From positions 903,402 through 967,401 of the forward strand of contig NZ_FQYU01000001.1 in assembly GCF_900141855.1 (NCBI RefSeq): a stretch of DNA of 64,000 nt, given 5' to 3'. Made by a program: the position numbers and the translations under genes. The notes under the pieces are model-generated. The model saw only the letters and a program-made list of their open reading frames with translations. It had not been told where the DNA came from and did no database searches. This document shows, in pieces, positions 17,762 through 26,047 of this stretch. The stretch comes from Pseudozobellia thermophila. Its GTDB lineage: Bacteria; Bacteroidota; Bacteroidia; Flavobacteriales; Flavobacteriaceae. Within the stretch, counting starts at the first letter, position 1; every line of letters starts with the position of its first letter.

Positions 17762-18565
17762 CTATAACGTTGTCGTGAAGGTAAAGCCTTTAACATTTAT
17801 CAGGGTTTCGGAGCGGATTATCTTGCCTTTTCTTGAATTATCGCCCTTGTAAACAGGAAGTGGTATCCCTCTTTTTTTAGCTTCATCAATGTAGTATTCT
17901 TCCTTCGTTGGATGTTCGGGGTGTACGGCATTCAGTATTTCGTCCCACCAGTCTTCGGCAATTATTTTGTATAAAATTCTTACACAGTCGTTCAGGTGGA
18001 TAAGGTTGACGGGATGGTGGCCGTTCGTAAGGGAAGATTTTTTGGATAGCATGGTTACCGGGTGCCGTTTCGGACCGATTAGTCCCCCAAAGCGGACTAC
18101 GGTCGTTTGAAACTTGTGGTTTTTTCCAAAAAGTTTTTCGGAGACCAGCAACTGCCTGCCCGATTCCGTTACGGGCTTGGGCCGGGTTTTTTCGGTCACC
18201 TCGCCTTCCGCAGCGCCATAGACCGAAGTGCTACTGACAAAAATTACGTTTTTTACGGTCGATGCATCGATGGCCTGAAGCAATAACCGCATTTTTTTGA
18301 CATAGTTTTGCCCCTTGCCGTTTCGCAGCCTTGGGGGCACATTGATCACAAGGATATCGACATCCGTCAAAAATGCACGAATATCGCCCTTGATCTCGGT
18401 TTCGAAGAGTTGGATCAGGTAAGAAGGTATGCCCGATCTCTCCAATAGGGGCAGTTTTTCCTCCGACGTGGTACTTCCTTTGACCCGAAAGCCCTGTTTT
18501 AGAAAATGCTGGGCCAATGGCAAGCCGAGCCAGCCACATCCCAGAACGGCAATCGATTTAGTCAT
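17762..18565 (-). CDS. NAD(P)-dependent SDR / epimerase (YeeZ-like)
   Basis: 267 residues. The Rossmann motif is VLGCGWLGLPLA near residue 7. The fold continues with VLVINVPPRLR, VKNVIFVSSTSVYG (Ser of the triad) and a short C-terminal domain. The expected YxxxK is replaced by ESGRQLLVSEK, so catalysis as a classical SDR is doubtful. This matches the atypical extended SDRs around E. coli YeeZ, whose substrate is unknown. Its start overlaps the M28 peptidase gene by 8 bp, so the two are co-transcribed. Confidence 0.82.
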   Translation of the reverse strand: MTKSIAVLGCGWLGLPLAQHFLKQGFRVKGSTTSEEKLPLLERSGIPSYLIQLFETEIKGDIRAFLTDVDILVINVPPRLRNGKGQNYVKKMRLLLQAIDASTVKNVIFVSSTSVYGAAEGEVTEKTRPKPVTESGRQLLVSEKLFGKNHKFQTTVVRFGGLIGPKRHPVTMLSKKSSLTNGHHPVNLIHLNDCVRILYKIIAEDWWDEILNAVHPEHPTKEEYYIDEAKKRGIPLPVYKGDNSRKGKIIRSETLINVKGFTFTTTL

Positions 18566-20840
18566 AGCGCATGCGTTGAACGGTTAATATGGCATCGTTG
18601 ACCACAAAGGGCATGGGCATCGTTTGTTCGGGTCTTTTGGGAATATCGAAAAGGGGGTGTTCGAGTAGATCGTTGGAGGCTTCGTACAGGGTGAGCTCCA
18701 AGGGGGTCCCGCCGGGGAGGGTCAATTTAATTTCGGTATAGGTCTCATCGCTGATGTATTGGGTGAGCAATCGGCCTTCTTTCCGTTCTTTCAGGTAATG
18801 TTCGGATAGTGGGATTCCATTCACCGAGGCCTTAAGAATGGCGATTTCGTTGGTATAGATATCAAGCCGGTTGATCGGCCTGTTCGGGGTAATGCATAGT
18901 TCAAGAAAGCGTTCCCTGCCTATAAGGGTATCCTTTGTCTTTTCTATGGTAGGAGGGGCAATCGCTTCGAAGGGGGCGGGTGCGACCCGGCTGAACTGTG
19001 AACCGTACTTGCTACTGATGGTCTTTGGGGCCAATAGGGGGCTAGGTTCGACATCTTCGAAAAAGGGCTTGTTCCAATTGGTCAAAACGCGGTCGTAGGT
19101 TGCCCATTGGGCGGTATTGTTGTCGGTGTCCAAAACGTATACAAGGCTGTTGGGGCGTTTGTTCTCTTCATTGAAACCCGAATTTAGGTGGGCGTACAGC
19201 ATACACCCGATGCCCAGGGCCAAGCTTACCTTTGCCCAGGTTTTCTTGTAGGCGAAGACACCGAAAACGGGCAGGGCGAGAAGAAAGGTCAAGGTGAGCA
19301 TTAGGGTAGAGGCCGCCATCATTTTCAAGCCAAGGCCCACGGCGAAACCTTTTATAAAAGGAGCGAAGAGCCATAGGGCGGGAAGCGAAAAAAGTACCAA
19401 TAGCAAGGGGTCGGGCCGTTTTTGGTTGATGCTTACGAACCACATGGCAAGCAGGGCGAAGACTGGTACGATAAAAAAACTTGCCCCGGGCAGGTAGGCG
19501 GCCACCGCCCCACAGATGGCCAGCCATAAAAGTAGGGGGGCGAACAGCAGGTTGGCGGTACCGCGACTTTTGAATCTACGGTAGATGTAAAAGCAGACGG
19601 CCAGCGAAAACAGGACCATGGCGGCGATATAAGTGTGGCCGTTGTAGGTAAAGCCGTGGAGGATGTCGTTATATGCGGGGTACAGCCACTTTAGAAGGGG
19701 CCAGGTAAAGTAGCCCGCAAGGCCGTTTGCCACAAGGGCCAAAAGCATGGGCACAAACCCCGCCAGCATATCCCTAAAGACCAGCGATCGGGTTCGGAGA
19801 CCACGTACCAAGAGCACAAAGAACACGAGAACGGCCAAGGCGAACATGGGCCAAATCCAATCAAAGGGGTAGGCGACCATGCCGAAAAAGGGAATATTGA
19901 AGTAGACGTAATCGTTCAGGCTTTTGAGCTGGCCCAGGTCGGCGGTGCTAAAATGCCTGAGCAAGGGCATTAGGTAGCTGCCTTGATGGGCCAAGGAGTT
20001 CCGGTCGAGCCTTTCGAACGAATCTTGGGCGGTGTGGTAATCGAAATGGTCGTCGATAAAGGCAAAGTTAAAGCCCTCTACATCCAACCCCTGCTTAAAG
20101 ACGGTGAGGTCGGTATCGTTGGGCAATAGTTTGTAAATGCTATAATAAAGCGAATTCGCCATGGGATATTCGGGGTGGGCCTCGATGAACTCGCGGACGA
20201 GGTTTTGGTTGCCCCTGTTGGTTTCGATAAAGGTATAGCTGGGGCCACCGCTTCCCCGGGCCTCAAAGTTGAGCACCAGACCGACGTCCTTGGCCCATGG
20301 ATGTTGGTCTACAAAAAGTTCGGCCCCGTTGAGGCCCAGTTCCTCGGCATCGGAAATCAAGACGATAATATCGTTTTTCGGTTTTTTTCCTTCGGATAGA
20401 AAGGCTCTGACGCCCTCCAAAATAGTGGCAACCCCGCTTGCGGCATCGCTGGCGCCCAATGATGAGTGTGGATTGCTGTCGTAGTGCGATAATAGCAAGA
20501 GGGCCTTTCCGTCATGGGTGCCATCGATCCTGGCCAGAATGTTGCTGGCTTTGCTCATATTGCCCTTGTCACCCATGGTATGGCCTTCCTGCACTTGTAC
20601 CTTGAGTCCCATCTTTTCAAGTTCGGAAACAATATACGCCCTTACCGAGTCGTGGGCGGGAAAACCCAAGGCATGGGGTTCGATCGACATTTCCTTTACA
20701 TGTTTGAGGGCCCTATCGACGGAAAATCGGTCGGCGGACAGATCGAGATCCTTGGTGTAGGGGGGCATTGAGTTGTAAAAAACCCAATAGACGGCTGCCG
20801 CCATTACACAGAATACAAGTACTGAGGGAAATTTTTTCAT
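18558..20840 (-). CDS. Membrane-bound M28 family zinc aminopeptidase
   Basis: 760 residues. There is one N-terminal membrane anchor (VLVFCVMAAAVYWVFY). A periplasmic M28 domain follows to about residue 290. Its zinc and catalytic residues are visible: H119 (LLSHYDS), D132 (GASDAASG), E166/E167 (SDAEELG), E193 (NFEARG) and H269 (DYHTAQDS). The middle, about 320-570, holds around eight membrane helices, and a soluble beta-rich domain ends the protein. The layout is like the eukaryotic ER metallopeptidase 1 and its bacterial relatives. It should release N-terminal amino acids from peptides at the cell envelope. It is co-transcribed with the YeeZ-like gene. Confidence 0.9.
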   Translation of the reverse strand: MKKFPSVLVFCVMAAAVYWVFYNSMPPYTKDLDLSADRFSVDRALKHVKEMSIEPHALGFPAHDSVRAYIVSELEKMGLKVQVQEGHTMGDKGNMSKASNILARIDGTHDGKALLLLSHYDSNPHSSLGASDAASGVATILEGVRAFLSEGKKPKNDIIVLISDAEELGLNGAELFVDQHPWAKDVGLVLNFEARGSGGPSYTFIETNRGNQNLVREFIEAHPEYPMANSLYYSIYKLLPNDTDLTVFKQGLDVEGFNFAFIDDHFDYHTAQDSFERLDRNSLAHQGSYLMPLLRHFSTADLGQLKSLNDYVYFNIPFFGMVAYPFDWIWPMFALAVLVFFVLLVRGLRTRSLVFRDMLAGFVPMLLALVANGLAGYFTWPLLKWLYPAYNDILHGFTYNGHTYIAAMVLFSLAVCFYIYRRFKSRGTANLLFAPLLLWLAICGAVAAYLPGASFFIVPVFALLAMWFVSINQKRPDPLLLVLFSLPALWLFAPFIKGFAVGLGLKMMAASTLMLTLTFLLALPVFGVFAYKKTWAKVSLALGIGCMLYAHLNSGFNEENKRPNSLVYVLDTDNNTAQWATYDRVLTNWNKPFFEDVEPSPLLAPKTISSKYGSQFSRVAPAPFEAIAPPTIEKTKDTLIGRERFLELCITPNRPINRLDIYTNEIAILKASVNGIPLSEHYLKERKEGRLLTQYISDETYTEIKLTLPGGTPLELTLYEASNDLLEHPLFDIPKRPEQTMPMPFVVNDAILTVQRMRYD

Positions 20841-21050
20841 TGGCCGTGGTCTTGTACTAAAAGTATAAAATTACAATCGATATATAAATGGATAGAACAT
20901 TTTAGAACCTAAAATTTTGCGAAAATCTTGGCTTATGTTTGCGAAATTGTCATTTAAAGTATTGAATAATAGAAAAATATGTTATTTTTTTACTATCTTT
21001 AGTAATTAACCTTCTGTATGTTGTTTCGACAGATTTAAAACCAAATCGTT

Positions 21051-21521
21051 ATGGGAATAAAGAGTTTTATGGGGCCTAGGGCCAAAACAGTTTCGAAAAA
21101 GGAGTACGATGCTCCCATATTGGTGTCCGATTATATGACCCGAAACCTGATTACCTTTACTACCGATCAGTCCATCTTGGAGGTCATGGAGCAGTTTACC
21201 AAGCACAATATATCCGGTGGCCCGGTATTGGACGACAATGGGTTTTTGGTAGGTATTATCTCGGAGGCCGATTGTATGAAGCAAATTTCGGAAAGTAGGT
21301 ATTTCAATCAACCTATCTTGGACAAAAGCGTCGAAAAGTTTATGACCAAAGAGGTCGAGACCATCCCCCACGATATTTCCATTTTCGATGCCGCCTCTAT
21401 CTTTGACAAGCACAATAGACGTAGGTTGCCGGTAATGCGCGACGGATTGTTGGTCGGCCAAATCAGTAGAAAGGATATCGTAATTGCAGCGTTGAAACTT
21501 AGTGGCCATAACTGGAAGTGA
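21051..21521 (+). CDS. CBS-domain protein
   Basis: 156 residues with a tandem CBS pair at about 27-80 (VSDYMTRNLITFTTDQSILEVME) and 92-150 (VEKFMTKEVETIPHDISIFDAAS). It has a basic N-terminus and nothing else. Stand-alone CBS pairs bind AMP, ATP or related ligands and regulate other proteins. There is no partner gene. Upstream is a 210-bp AT-rich gap holding a TATCTTTA box at 20994-21001, close to the Bacteroidota -7 consensus, but no well-spaced -33 element. A terminator follows. Confidence 0.88.
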   Translation: MGIKSFMGPRAKTVSKKEYDAPILVSDYMTRNLITFTTDQSILEVMEQFTKHNISGGPVLDDNGFLVGIISEADCMKQISESRYFNQPILDKSVEKFMTKEVETIPHDISIFDAASIFDKHNRRRLPVMRDGLLVGQISRKDIVIAALKLSGHNWK

Positions 21522-21550
21522 TACCCACACCATGGCCCAAACCGTTAAAT

Positions 21551-21577
21551 ACACCCCTTTGAGGGTGTTTTTTTTGC
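21551..21577 (+). terminator. Rho-independent terminator after the CBS gene
   Basis: ACACCC and GGGTGT form a stem with a CTTTGA loop, followed by eight T residues. It lies 30 bp past the stop codon. Confidence 0.85.
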
Positions 21578-21586
21578 GGTACGGGG

Positions 21587-21934
21587 TTATTCCCGTTTGA
21601 CGATCATGTAATAATCGTTGTCGAGGGGCAGATAGCCCAGGTCGTAGACAAAGTAATATACCGTCCCTTTTTTGGTGGTATAGATGCTTGTTATTTGGTC
21701 GAAATCAAAGCCCTTGTCGAGCAGGCGTGTGCGGGTAGTTCGGGTCTTACCTTCCTTTAAGGGAAAGCTTTCGAGTATCCTGTAGTTCTTTCTCAATCGG
21801 TTGTTGACGTTGCGAATCAGGTTGTTCCGGTCTTTGTTGAGCCGATTGTGATAGGCATTGCGGCAGTAGTCGGAGCAGAATTTTTTGTCTACCCGGCCCA
21901 TGATCACATTACCGCATTCCAGGCACTTTTTCAT
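21587..21934 (-). CDS. Small zinc-ribbon protein
   Basis: 115 residues. The N-terminus holds two Cys pairs, CLECG and CSDYC, with KKFCSDYCRNAYHNR typical of DUF2116-like zinc ribbons. The remaining 85 residues are basic then mixed (RNNLIRNVNNRLRKNYRIL, GTVYYFVYDLGYLPLDND). It is probably a nucleic-acid- or protein-binding factor; the target is unknown. The open frame extends to 22051, but ATG 21934 begins right before the zinc motif. It starts 4 bp after the stop of the gene upstream, so the two form an operon. Confidence 0.82.
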   Translation of the reverse strand: MKKCLECGNVIMGRVDKKFCSDYCRNAYHNRLNKDRNNLIRNVNNRLRKNYRILESFPLKEGKTRTTRTRLLDKGFDFDQITSIYTTKKGTVYYFVYDLGYLPLDNDYYMIVKRE

Positions 21935-21938
21935 TAGG

Positions 21939-22430
21939 CTAAAAACGTTTGAAATTAAATGCCACTTCTTGTTCCTTGCCGTCTTCCCCACCGATAAGGG
22001 CATAGATGACGACCTGGTCGTCGCTGACCTTTTCAAAGGTAAACCCTTCAAAGTATACGCGGTTGCCCTCTACTTTTACCAGTTGAAAGCGCCGTACCTC
22101 GTCCTTTTCTTCCCAACCCTTAAGATCGGCGTTAAAGTGTTTTAGTTCGTAGACCAGGGTATCGTCCAACTCGCGAATATGGCCCAGTTCGTAAAAACCC
22201 ACCCCGCCATCGGCGACCAGTTTGAAGGAGAACATCATGGATTTTCCCAGGGGCGGACTCCATATCTCTTCGGTAATGCCGCCAAAGGCCTCTCCGCGCC
22301 AATGGCCCTGCATCCAGGAAATGGTCTCGAGGCCAGCCTTGGGCGGACTGTAATCTTTAGGAAGCTGTAAGGTATTTTGAGAATGGCCTGCCCATGAGCA
22401 GAGCAAAAAAAACAAATAAAAGTGGCGCAT
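21939..22430 (-). CDS. Secreted DUF6265-like protein
   Basis: 163 residues. The signal peptide MRHFYLFFLLCSWAGHSQ places it in the periplasm. The mature part matches the DUF6265 pattern: a WMQGHWRGEAFGGITEEIWSPPLG block near residue 40, then SMMFSFKLVADGGVGFYEL, and a C-terminal beta strand AFNFKRF. The fold is a lipocalin-like barrel; function is unknown. Co-transcribed with the zinc-ribbon gene. ATG 22448 is an alternative start but delays the signal peptide. Confidence 0.83.
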   Translation of the reverse strand: MRHFYLFFLLCSWAGHSQNTLQLPKDYSPPKAGLETISWMQGHWRGEAFGGITEEIWSPPLGKSMMFSFKLVADGGVGFYELGHIRELDDTLVYELKHFNADLKGWEEKDEVRRFQLVKVEGNRVYFEGFTFEKVSDDQVVIYALIGGEDGKEQEVAFNFKRF

Positions 22431-22504
22431 AGATCGATGTTTAGACAATTACAAGATACAAATTATCCGTTTGTAAACAGCTTTGGTTCAATGGGTTTGT
22501 GCCC

Positions 22505-23077
22505 TTATTCTATGATGATGTCGTATTTTTTCAACAAGCCTTCAATGCCCTCTTTTGCGAACTTGGCCTTTTTTATGCGGTTGTTGCCGGGATCTATCGT
22601 GTAGTTGACGGCCGTGGTGAAATCGGCCTTTTCCAATTGGGTGCCTTCAAAAATGGCCCTTTGTAGGTCGCAATTTTTAAATGAACAACCGTTGAGTTCG
22701 GCTTGGGAAAAGTCAACGTCTATTAGCTTGCAGTCTTCAAAAACCTGTTGGTTCAGTTTTAGGCCGTAGAATGAGGACAGATTAAGGCTGCAATCTGAAA
22801 AAGTAAAACGCATTAAAAACTCGTTACAGGTCTCGAATTTTAGTCCCATCATCTTACAACGTGAGAAAGCCACGTCGTTTAAGGTCGTGTTCATTAAGTT
22901 CGCATTGCTGAGGTTGCAGTCGATAAACGTGCACTCCATAAAATTTTGGTTGTCCAAGAAGCCCTCAAAAAAATTGCAGTTCTCAAACACGCAATTTTCA
23001 TAATCGGCGCGGGGCAAACGGTTCTGGCCGTAGTCTTGGCCTCTGTAGACCTGGTCGATGATAAAGGGCTTGGACAT
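22505..23077 (-). CDS. Pentapeptide-repeat protein
   Basis: 190 residues, most of them A(D/N)LXX-type five-residue repeats (YENCVFENCNFFEGF; CTFIDCNLSNANLMN; ADFTTA). These stack into a right-handed quadrilateral beta-helix. The bulky repeats with many Cys and Phe, and one break around 95-105, resemble the Qnr/McbG group that mimics DNA and binds gyrase. Resistance activity cannot be claimed from sequence. Transcribed alone. ATG 23077 chosen; the frame extends 11 codons further up. Confidence 0.85.
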   Translation of the reverse strand: MSKPFIIDQVYRGQDYGQNRLPRADYENCVFENCNFFEGFLDNQNFMECTFIDCNLSNANLMNTTLNDVAFSRCKMMGLKFETCNEFLMRFTFSDCSLNLSSFYGLKLNQQVFEDCKLIDVDFSQAELNGCSFKNCDLQRAIFEGTQLEKADFTTAVNYTIDPGNNRIKKAKFAKEGIEGLLKKYDIIIE

Positions 23078-23194
23078 GGGGACATGCTTTTTACCCGTAC
23101 AATGTAACAATGTTCTGGGGGATAGAAAATTTTATGTGGAGAGACTTCGTATAAAAGGAAAAAAATTGATGAAGGAATGGGGGCGGGGCTATCC

Positions 23195-23466
23195 TTAAAA
23201 AGGTGTGTAGATAGAGAGATGAATTATTGTTAAAACCTGATTCCCGCCTGATCCTTCGACCTTATACACTGTCCGATGCTCATGGGTTATCCTTCTAGAC
23301 CAATAACCGCTTAGGTTGTGCTTTAAGGGTTCTGGGTTTCCTATTCCCTTAAAGGAATTTCTTTTGATTTCCTTTATTAGCCTAATTGCTTTTCTAAAAC
23401 TTTGGAATCGTTTGCCTGCCAATACAGGAGGTCTTCAAATCCGTTTTTCGTGAATAGCACATTCAT
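23195..23466 (-). pseudogene. yoeB: YoeB-type toxin gene broken by a frameshift
   Basis: The ATG at 23466 begins [20 protein letters not shown], the normal YoeB start. The frame then runs into TAA after 29 codons. The rest of YoeB continues in the neighbouring frame: [14 protein letters not shown], then [21 protein letters not shown], a near-perfect family core with the Glu and Arg of the RNase site. Adding one A to the four-A run at 23390-23393 (minus strand) would join the two halves into about 90 residues, the family's normal length. The C-terminal His-Tyr of active YoeB is not visible either. The product would have been a ribosome-dependent mRNA nuclease. A sequencing error cannot be excluded, but the antitoxin next door is broken too. 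Confidence 0.85.
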
Positions 23467-23702
23467 TAAATCCCTTCAAGTGTAACAACATCTCCTTTTA
23501 CTAATTGCCCTTAAGATTCTTCAATTCTTTTTCCATTGGCTTCGGTCGCTTGTAGGTAATTTGTTTCTACCTGTGAATTATATTCGCTTTGGGGCATTAT
23601 CACAACGGCTTCCCCATCATTGTCTCTCGGTACGAGAAGGGTTGGATATGACTCTGAAACCATATCCAAAATATTATTGGTGTTCTCTGGAAACTTAAAA
23701 TA
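23466..23702 (-). pseudogene. yefM: Remnant of a YefM-type antitoxin gene
   Basis: In one minus-strand frame the sequence reads ENTNNILDMVSESYPTLLVPRDNDGEAVVIMPQSEYNS and goes on with VETNYLQATEANGKRIEES, which follows the Phd/YefM pattern. The expected start (MxxISYSEAR) is gone: a TAA lies directly upstream at 23703-23705. A second in-frame TAA (23511-23513) comes after EES, before the toxin-binding tail GQLVKGDVVTLEGI. The old stop overlaps the toxin ATG as TAATG, the usual coupling in these operons. The region is more AT-rich than its neighbours. The pair appears dead. Confidence 0.82.
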
Positions 23703-23794
23703 TTAAATTATTGAAAATTAATTATATATCCATTTTCAAACGTTTGCAAACGAAAGTAATTGTTTGGTTACCGACTAAAGCCTAGAGAGCGTTC

Positions 23795-23802
23795 TATGTT
23801 TG
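23795..23802 (+). promoter_or_regulatory. Possible -7 promoter box for ssb
   Basis: TATGTTTG matches the Bacteroidota -7 consensus TAnnTTTG exactly and lies 58 bp before the ssb ATG. The nearest TTTG upstream is 28 bp away, longer than the usual spacing, so the -33 element is unclear. Confidence 0.35.
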
Positions 23803-23860
23803 CAGTGTCGGGTCGATGAGGGCTCGATAGTATTAACTGTTTAACGTAAAAATTACAATT

Positions 23861-24193
23861 ATGAACGCCTTAAAAAACAAAGTACAGTTGATTGGTAACC
23901 TGGGGCAAGACCCCGAAATCGTAACCTTGGAGAATGGCAACAAGCTGGCCAAATTTTCGATCGCGACCAGTGAAACCTATAAGAATGCCCAAGGGGAAAA
24001 AGTAGAGGATACCCAATGGCACAATGTTGTGGCCTGGGGCAAAACCGCCGAAATCGTCGAAAACTACCTGACCAAGGGCAAGCAAGTGGCCGTTGAGGGC
24101 AAGTTGACCCACCGGTCGTACGAAACCAAGGAAGGGGAAAGGAGGTACATCACCGAAGTGCGCTGCAACGAACTCCTGATGTTGGGAAAATAA
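23861..24193 (+). CDS. ssb: Single-stranded DNA-binding protein
   Basis: 110 residues forming a single OB fold: NKVQLIGNLGQDPEI, then FSIATSETYKN, DTQWHNVVAWGKTAE and YLTKGKQVAVEGKL. It binds single-stranded DNA in replication and repair as a tetramer. The length matches the short Ssb of Bacteroidota, which lacks the disordered linker and acidic DDDIPF-type tip. Without that tip it may not recruit partners as E. coli Ssb does, so another copy elsewhere may be the main replication Ssb. Terminator directly after. Confidence 0.95.
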   Translation: MNALKNKVQLIGNLGQDPEIVTLENGNKLAKFSIATSETYKNAQGEKVEDTQWHNVVAWGKTAEIVENYLTKGKQVAVEGKLTHRSYETKEGERRYITEVRCNELLMLGK

Positions 24194-24217
24194 CGTTCAG
24201 GAGTATGTTTATAATGG

Positions 24218-24247
24218 ATCTGCCCGGTTTAACGGGCAGATTTTTTT
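24218..24247 (+). terminator. Rho-independent terminator after ssb
   Basis: ATCTGCCCG and CGGGCAGAT form a perfect 9-bp stem with a 6-nt loop, followed by a T run. It also separates ssb from the convergent pigment locus. Confidence 0.92.
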
Positions 24248-24269
24248 GTTGGGAATTCGGCCGCCGCAT

Positions 24270-26018
24270 TTAATTGAGCCGCCTTTCGAGCTTTTTGATA
24301 TATTTTTCCAGCATTTCCTTATCAGGAACCGTGGTGATTTCCCTTTTTGCGGCTTCTTGAAAGGCCTTGAGGGCCAAGCGGTCGTAGCCCTGCTCGTAAT
24401 TGTACTTGCCCACCAAGTAATGGGCTTCCCAAAAATCGGGGTTCAAGGCCGTAAATTCCGAGAGTTTGTTCTGTCCTATTTTTTCCTTTGCCGCAATGGC
24501 ATGGGTAATTTTATTTCGTAAGCTGCGGTAGCGATTGTAGTGCCGAAAGGCCAAGGTACGTATAAAAGGATCTTTTTCGATGTTCTCCCTTTCATTTGAA
24601 ACGGGGACCGCCGATGTGTTGCTATCGGCCTTATAAAACACCTCATTGAGGTCGTAGGCCACGAACTCGCCCATTTGAAAGGGATTGCTCGAAACCCATA
24701 CTTTTAGGTCTTCCGGCTGAAAGACGATACCGTGGTGGGCCAGCAACTGGTTCAGGGCCTTTTCGTTGCCGTAGCCGATGCGCTTATCGTCGAGGCCCCG
24801 CTTGTCGCGAAGGATCTCTACCGCCGATTTGGGGGTCACCTTGGGGCCTTCTCCCAAAAGCTCTTGCATGCGCTCGTATCGGTACTGTGAATGGCTCTCG
24901 AGTATATGCCTTTGGTTCTTTTTGTCTTGGGCATAGGCCGCCGATTGAAAATGGTTCGAACAGATCAACTGGTTGGTGTTCGGTACGTCGTAGACCCCGA
25001 AATTATGGGGAGACACTTCAATGATGGCGGCTTTTTTGTCTTTTGCACTGCCAACAAAAATCGATTCCGAAACGAAAACCTCCCTTTTTTTGGCAATGGC
25101 GATGGCCTCCTCTATGGTGGAGGCGTATTGAAGGATTTCCCTAGTTACCAATGAAATCGGCGTTTTGGCAACGAGGGGGAACTGCGATTTTCCGGCATTG
25201 ATGGTTACGGTCAATCCTTGGTCGTTCATACCCGAGACCACGCCGATCATACCGCCCCAGGTTACCGACATAAACTTGTGCCCTTGGTCGGGGTTTACAA
25301 AGGCGATGATCTTGTTCTTGGCGAAATCGTCTCCGGCGTAAAAATCAAAGTTACGACCGATTATGAGCTTGCCATCGGCGGTTTGGTCGCCCCAGGCGGC
25401 AAAGGAGGAACAGCCGACCAAGGCCAGGTCTTGTAGGGCGTGCCCGATATCGTGGGCCCCGTGAAAGTACATGACCCTTGGGTAGGCCTCGGCAATATGG
25501 TCGAAGTCGGGCGATGCGAATTTCGACATGCCGTAGAGCTCGGCCTTGTATTGCTCGTCGATATTCAAGTACATCTTGCGGTTGAACCAGGCCAGAAACT
25601 TGCGCAGCAAGTTCTGCTTGCTTTTCGAGGGCACCAGCTCATCGATTTTTTTGACGAAAATATGCTCTTGTTCGTTAAAGAGTTCCTGGGTCAGTTTTCC
25701 GGTTTTAAGTCCCAGTTCGTACGGATTTCCGTCAACGTAGAGTTCCCACAAGCCCTGTGGGTTTTTGGTAAGAAAGTTGTCTCCCAGCGTATAGGTCGAA
25801 TCGGTCAATTTGATTCTTTCGGGGATGTCGGTTTCATATTGGGCCAGGTCGGGCATATCTTTCAACGACTTGGCTACCCCGCAGGAAGCCAATTGCAAGG
25901 CCAGGGCCGTGTAACACAAGTATCTGCCCAAACCGGAACGAAACCTTGAATTTTGGGCGGCCTGCCCGGTGGTTGCCGATGGTGTTTTCTCTTTTGACCT
26001 GTGTTCGGGTATCGTCAT
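24270..26018 (-). CDS. C45-type acyltransferase/hydrolase lipoprotein, end of the pigment locus
   Basis: 582 residues. After a 33-residue N-region comes a hydrophobic stretch with lipobox LASC (C46), so it is likely lipid-anchored. Residues about 95-500 are an Ntn-hydrolase domain of the C45 (penicillin acyltransferase / acid-ceramidase-like) group. C203 in VGCSSFAAWG is the expected self-cleavage nucleophile, followed by GRNFDFYAG and VTINAGKS. The C-terminal 80 residues are helical and TPR-like (EAHYLVGKYNYEQGYDRLALKAFQEA). It could form or cut an amide or ester bond. As the last gene of the flexirubin locus it may act on the finished lipid pigment (inference). It lies 29 bp after the cupin gene. 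Confidence 0.83.
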   Translation of the reverse strand: MTIPEHRSKEKTPSATTGQAAQNSRFRSGLGRYLCYTALALQLASCGVAKSLKDMPDLAQYETDIPERIKLTDSTYTLGDNFLTKNPQGLWELYVDGNPYELGLKTGKLTQELFNEQEHIFVKKIDELVPSKSKQNLLRKFLAWFNRKMYLNIDEQYKAELYGMSKFASPDFDHIAEAYPRVMYFHGAHDIGHALQDLALVGCSSFAAWGDQTADGKLIIGRNFDFYAGDDFAKNKIIAFVNPDQGHKFMSVTWGGMIGVVSGMNDQGLTVTINAGKSQFPLVAKTPISLVTREILQYASTIEEAIAIAKKREVFVSESIFVGSAKDKKAAIIEVSPHNFGVYDVPNTNQLICSNHFQSAAYAQDKKNQRHILESHSQYRYERMQELLGEGPKVTPKSAVEILRDKRGLDDKRIGYGNEKALNQLLAHHGIVFQPEDLKVWVSSNPFQMGEFVAYDLNEVFYKADSNTSAVPVSNERENIEKDPFIRTLAFRHYNRYRSLRNKITHAIAAKEKIGQNKLSEFTALNPDFWEAHYLVGKYNYEQGYDRLALKAFQEAAKREITTVPDKEMLEKYIKKLERRLN

Positions 26019-26047
26019 AAATCCAGGGGGCGGTTAATTTGTTCTTT

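Noticed and set aside
20962-21001. Promoter for the CBS gene (TTG and TATCTTTA)
   Set aside because: The 29-bp spacing is longer than the usual Bacteroidota -33/-7 spacing, so the pair is not convincing.
22505-23077. Qnr-type quinolone resistance determinant
   Set aside because: The pentapeptide fold is clear, but the gyrase-specific loops cannot be confirmed by eye and most family members have no resistance role.
23195-23422. Intact short YoeB toxin of 75 residues starting at a TTG
   Set aside because: The true N-terminus is present in the neighbouring frame starting at 23466, so this is the 3' part of a frameshifted gene.
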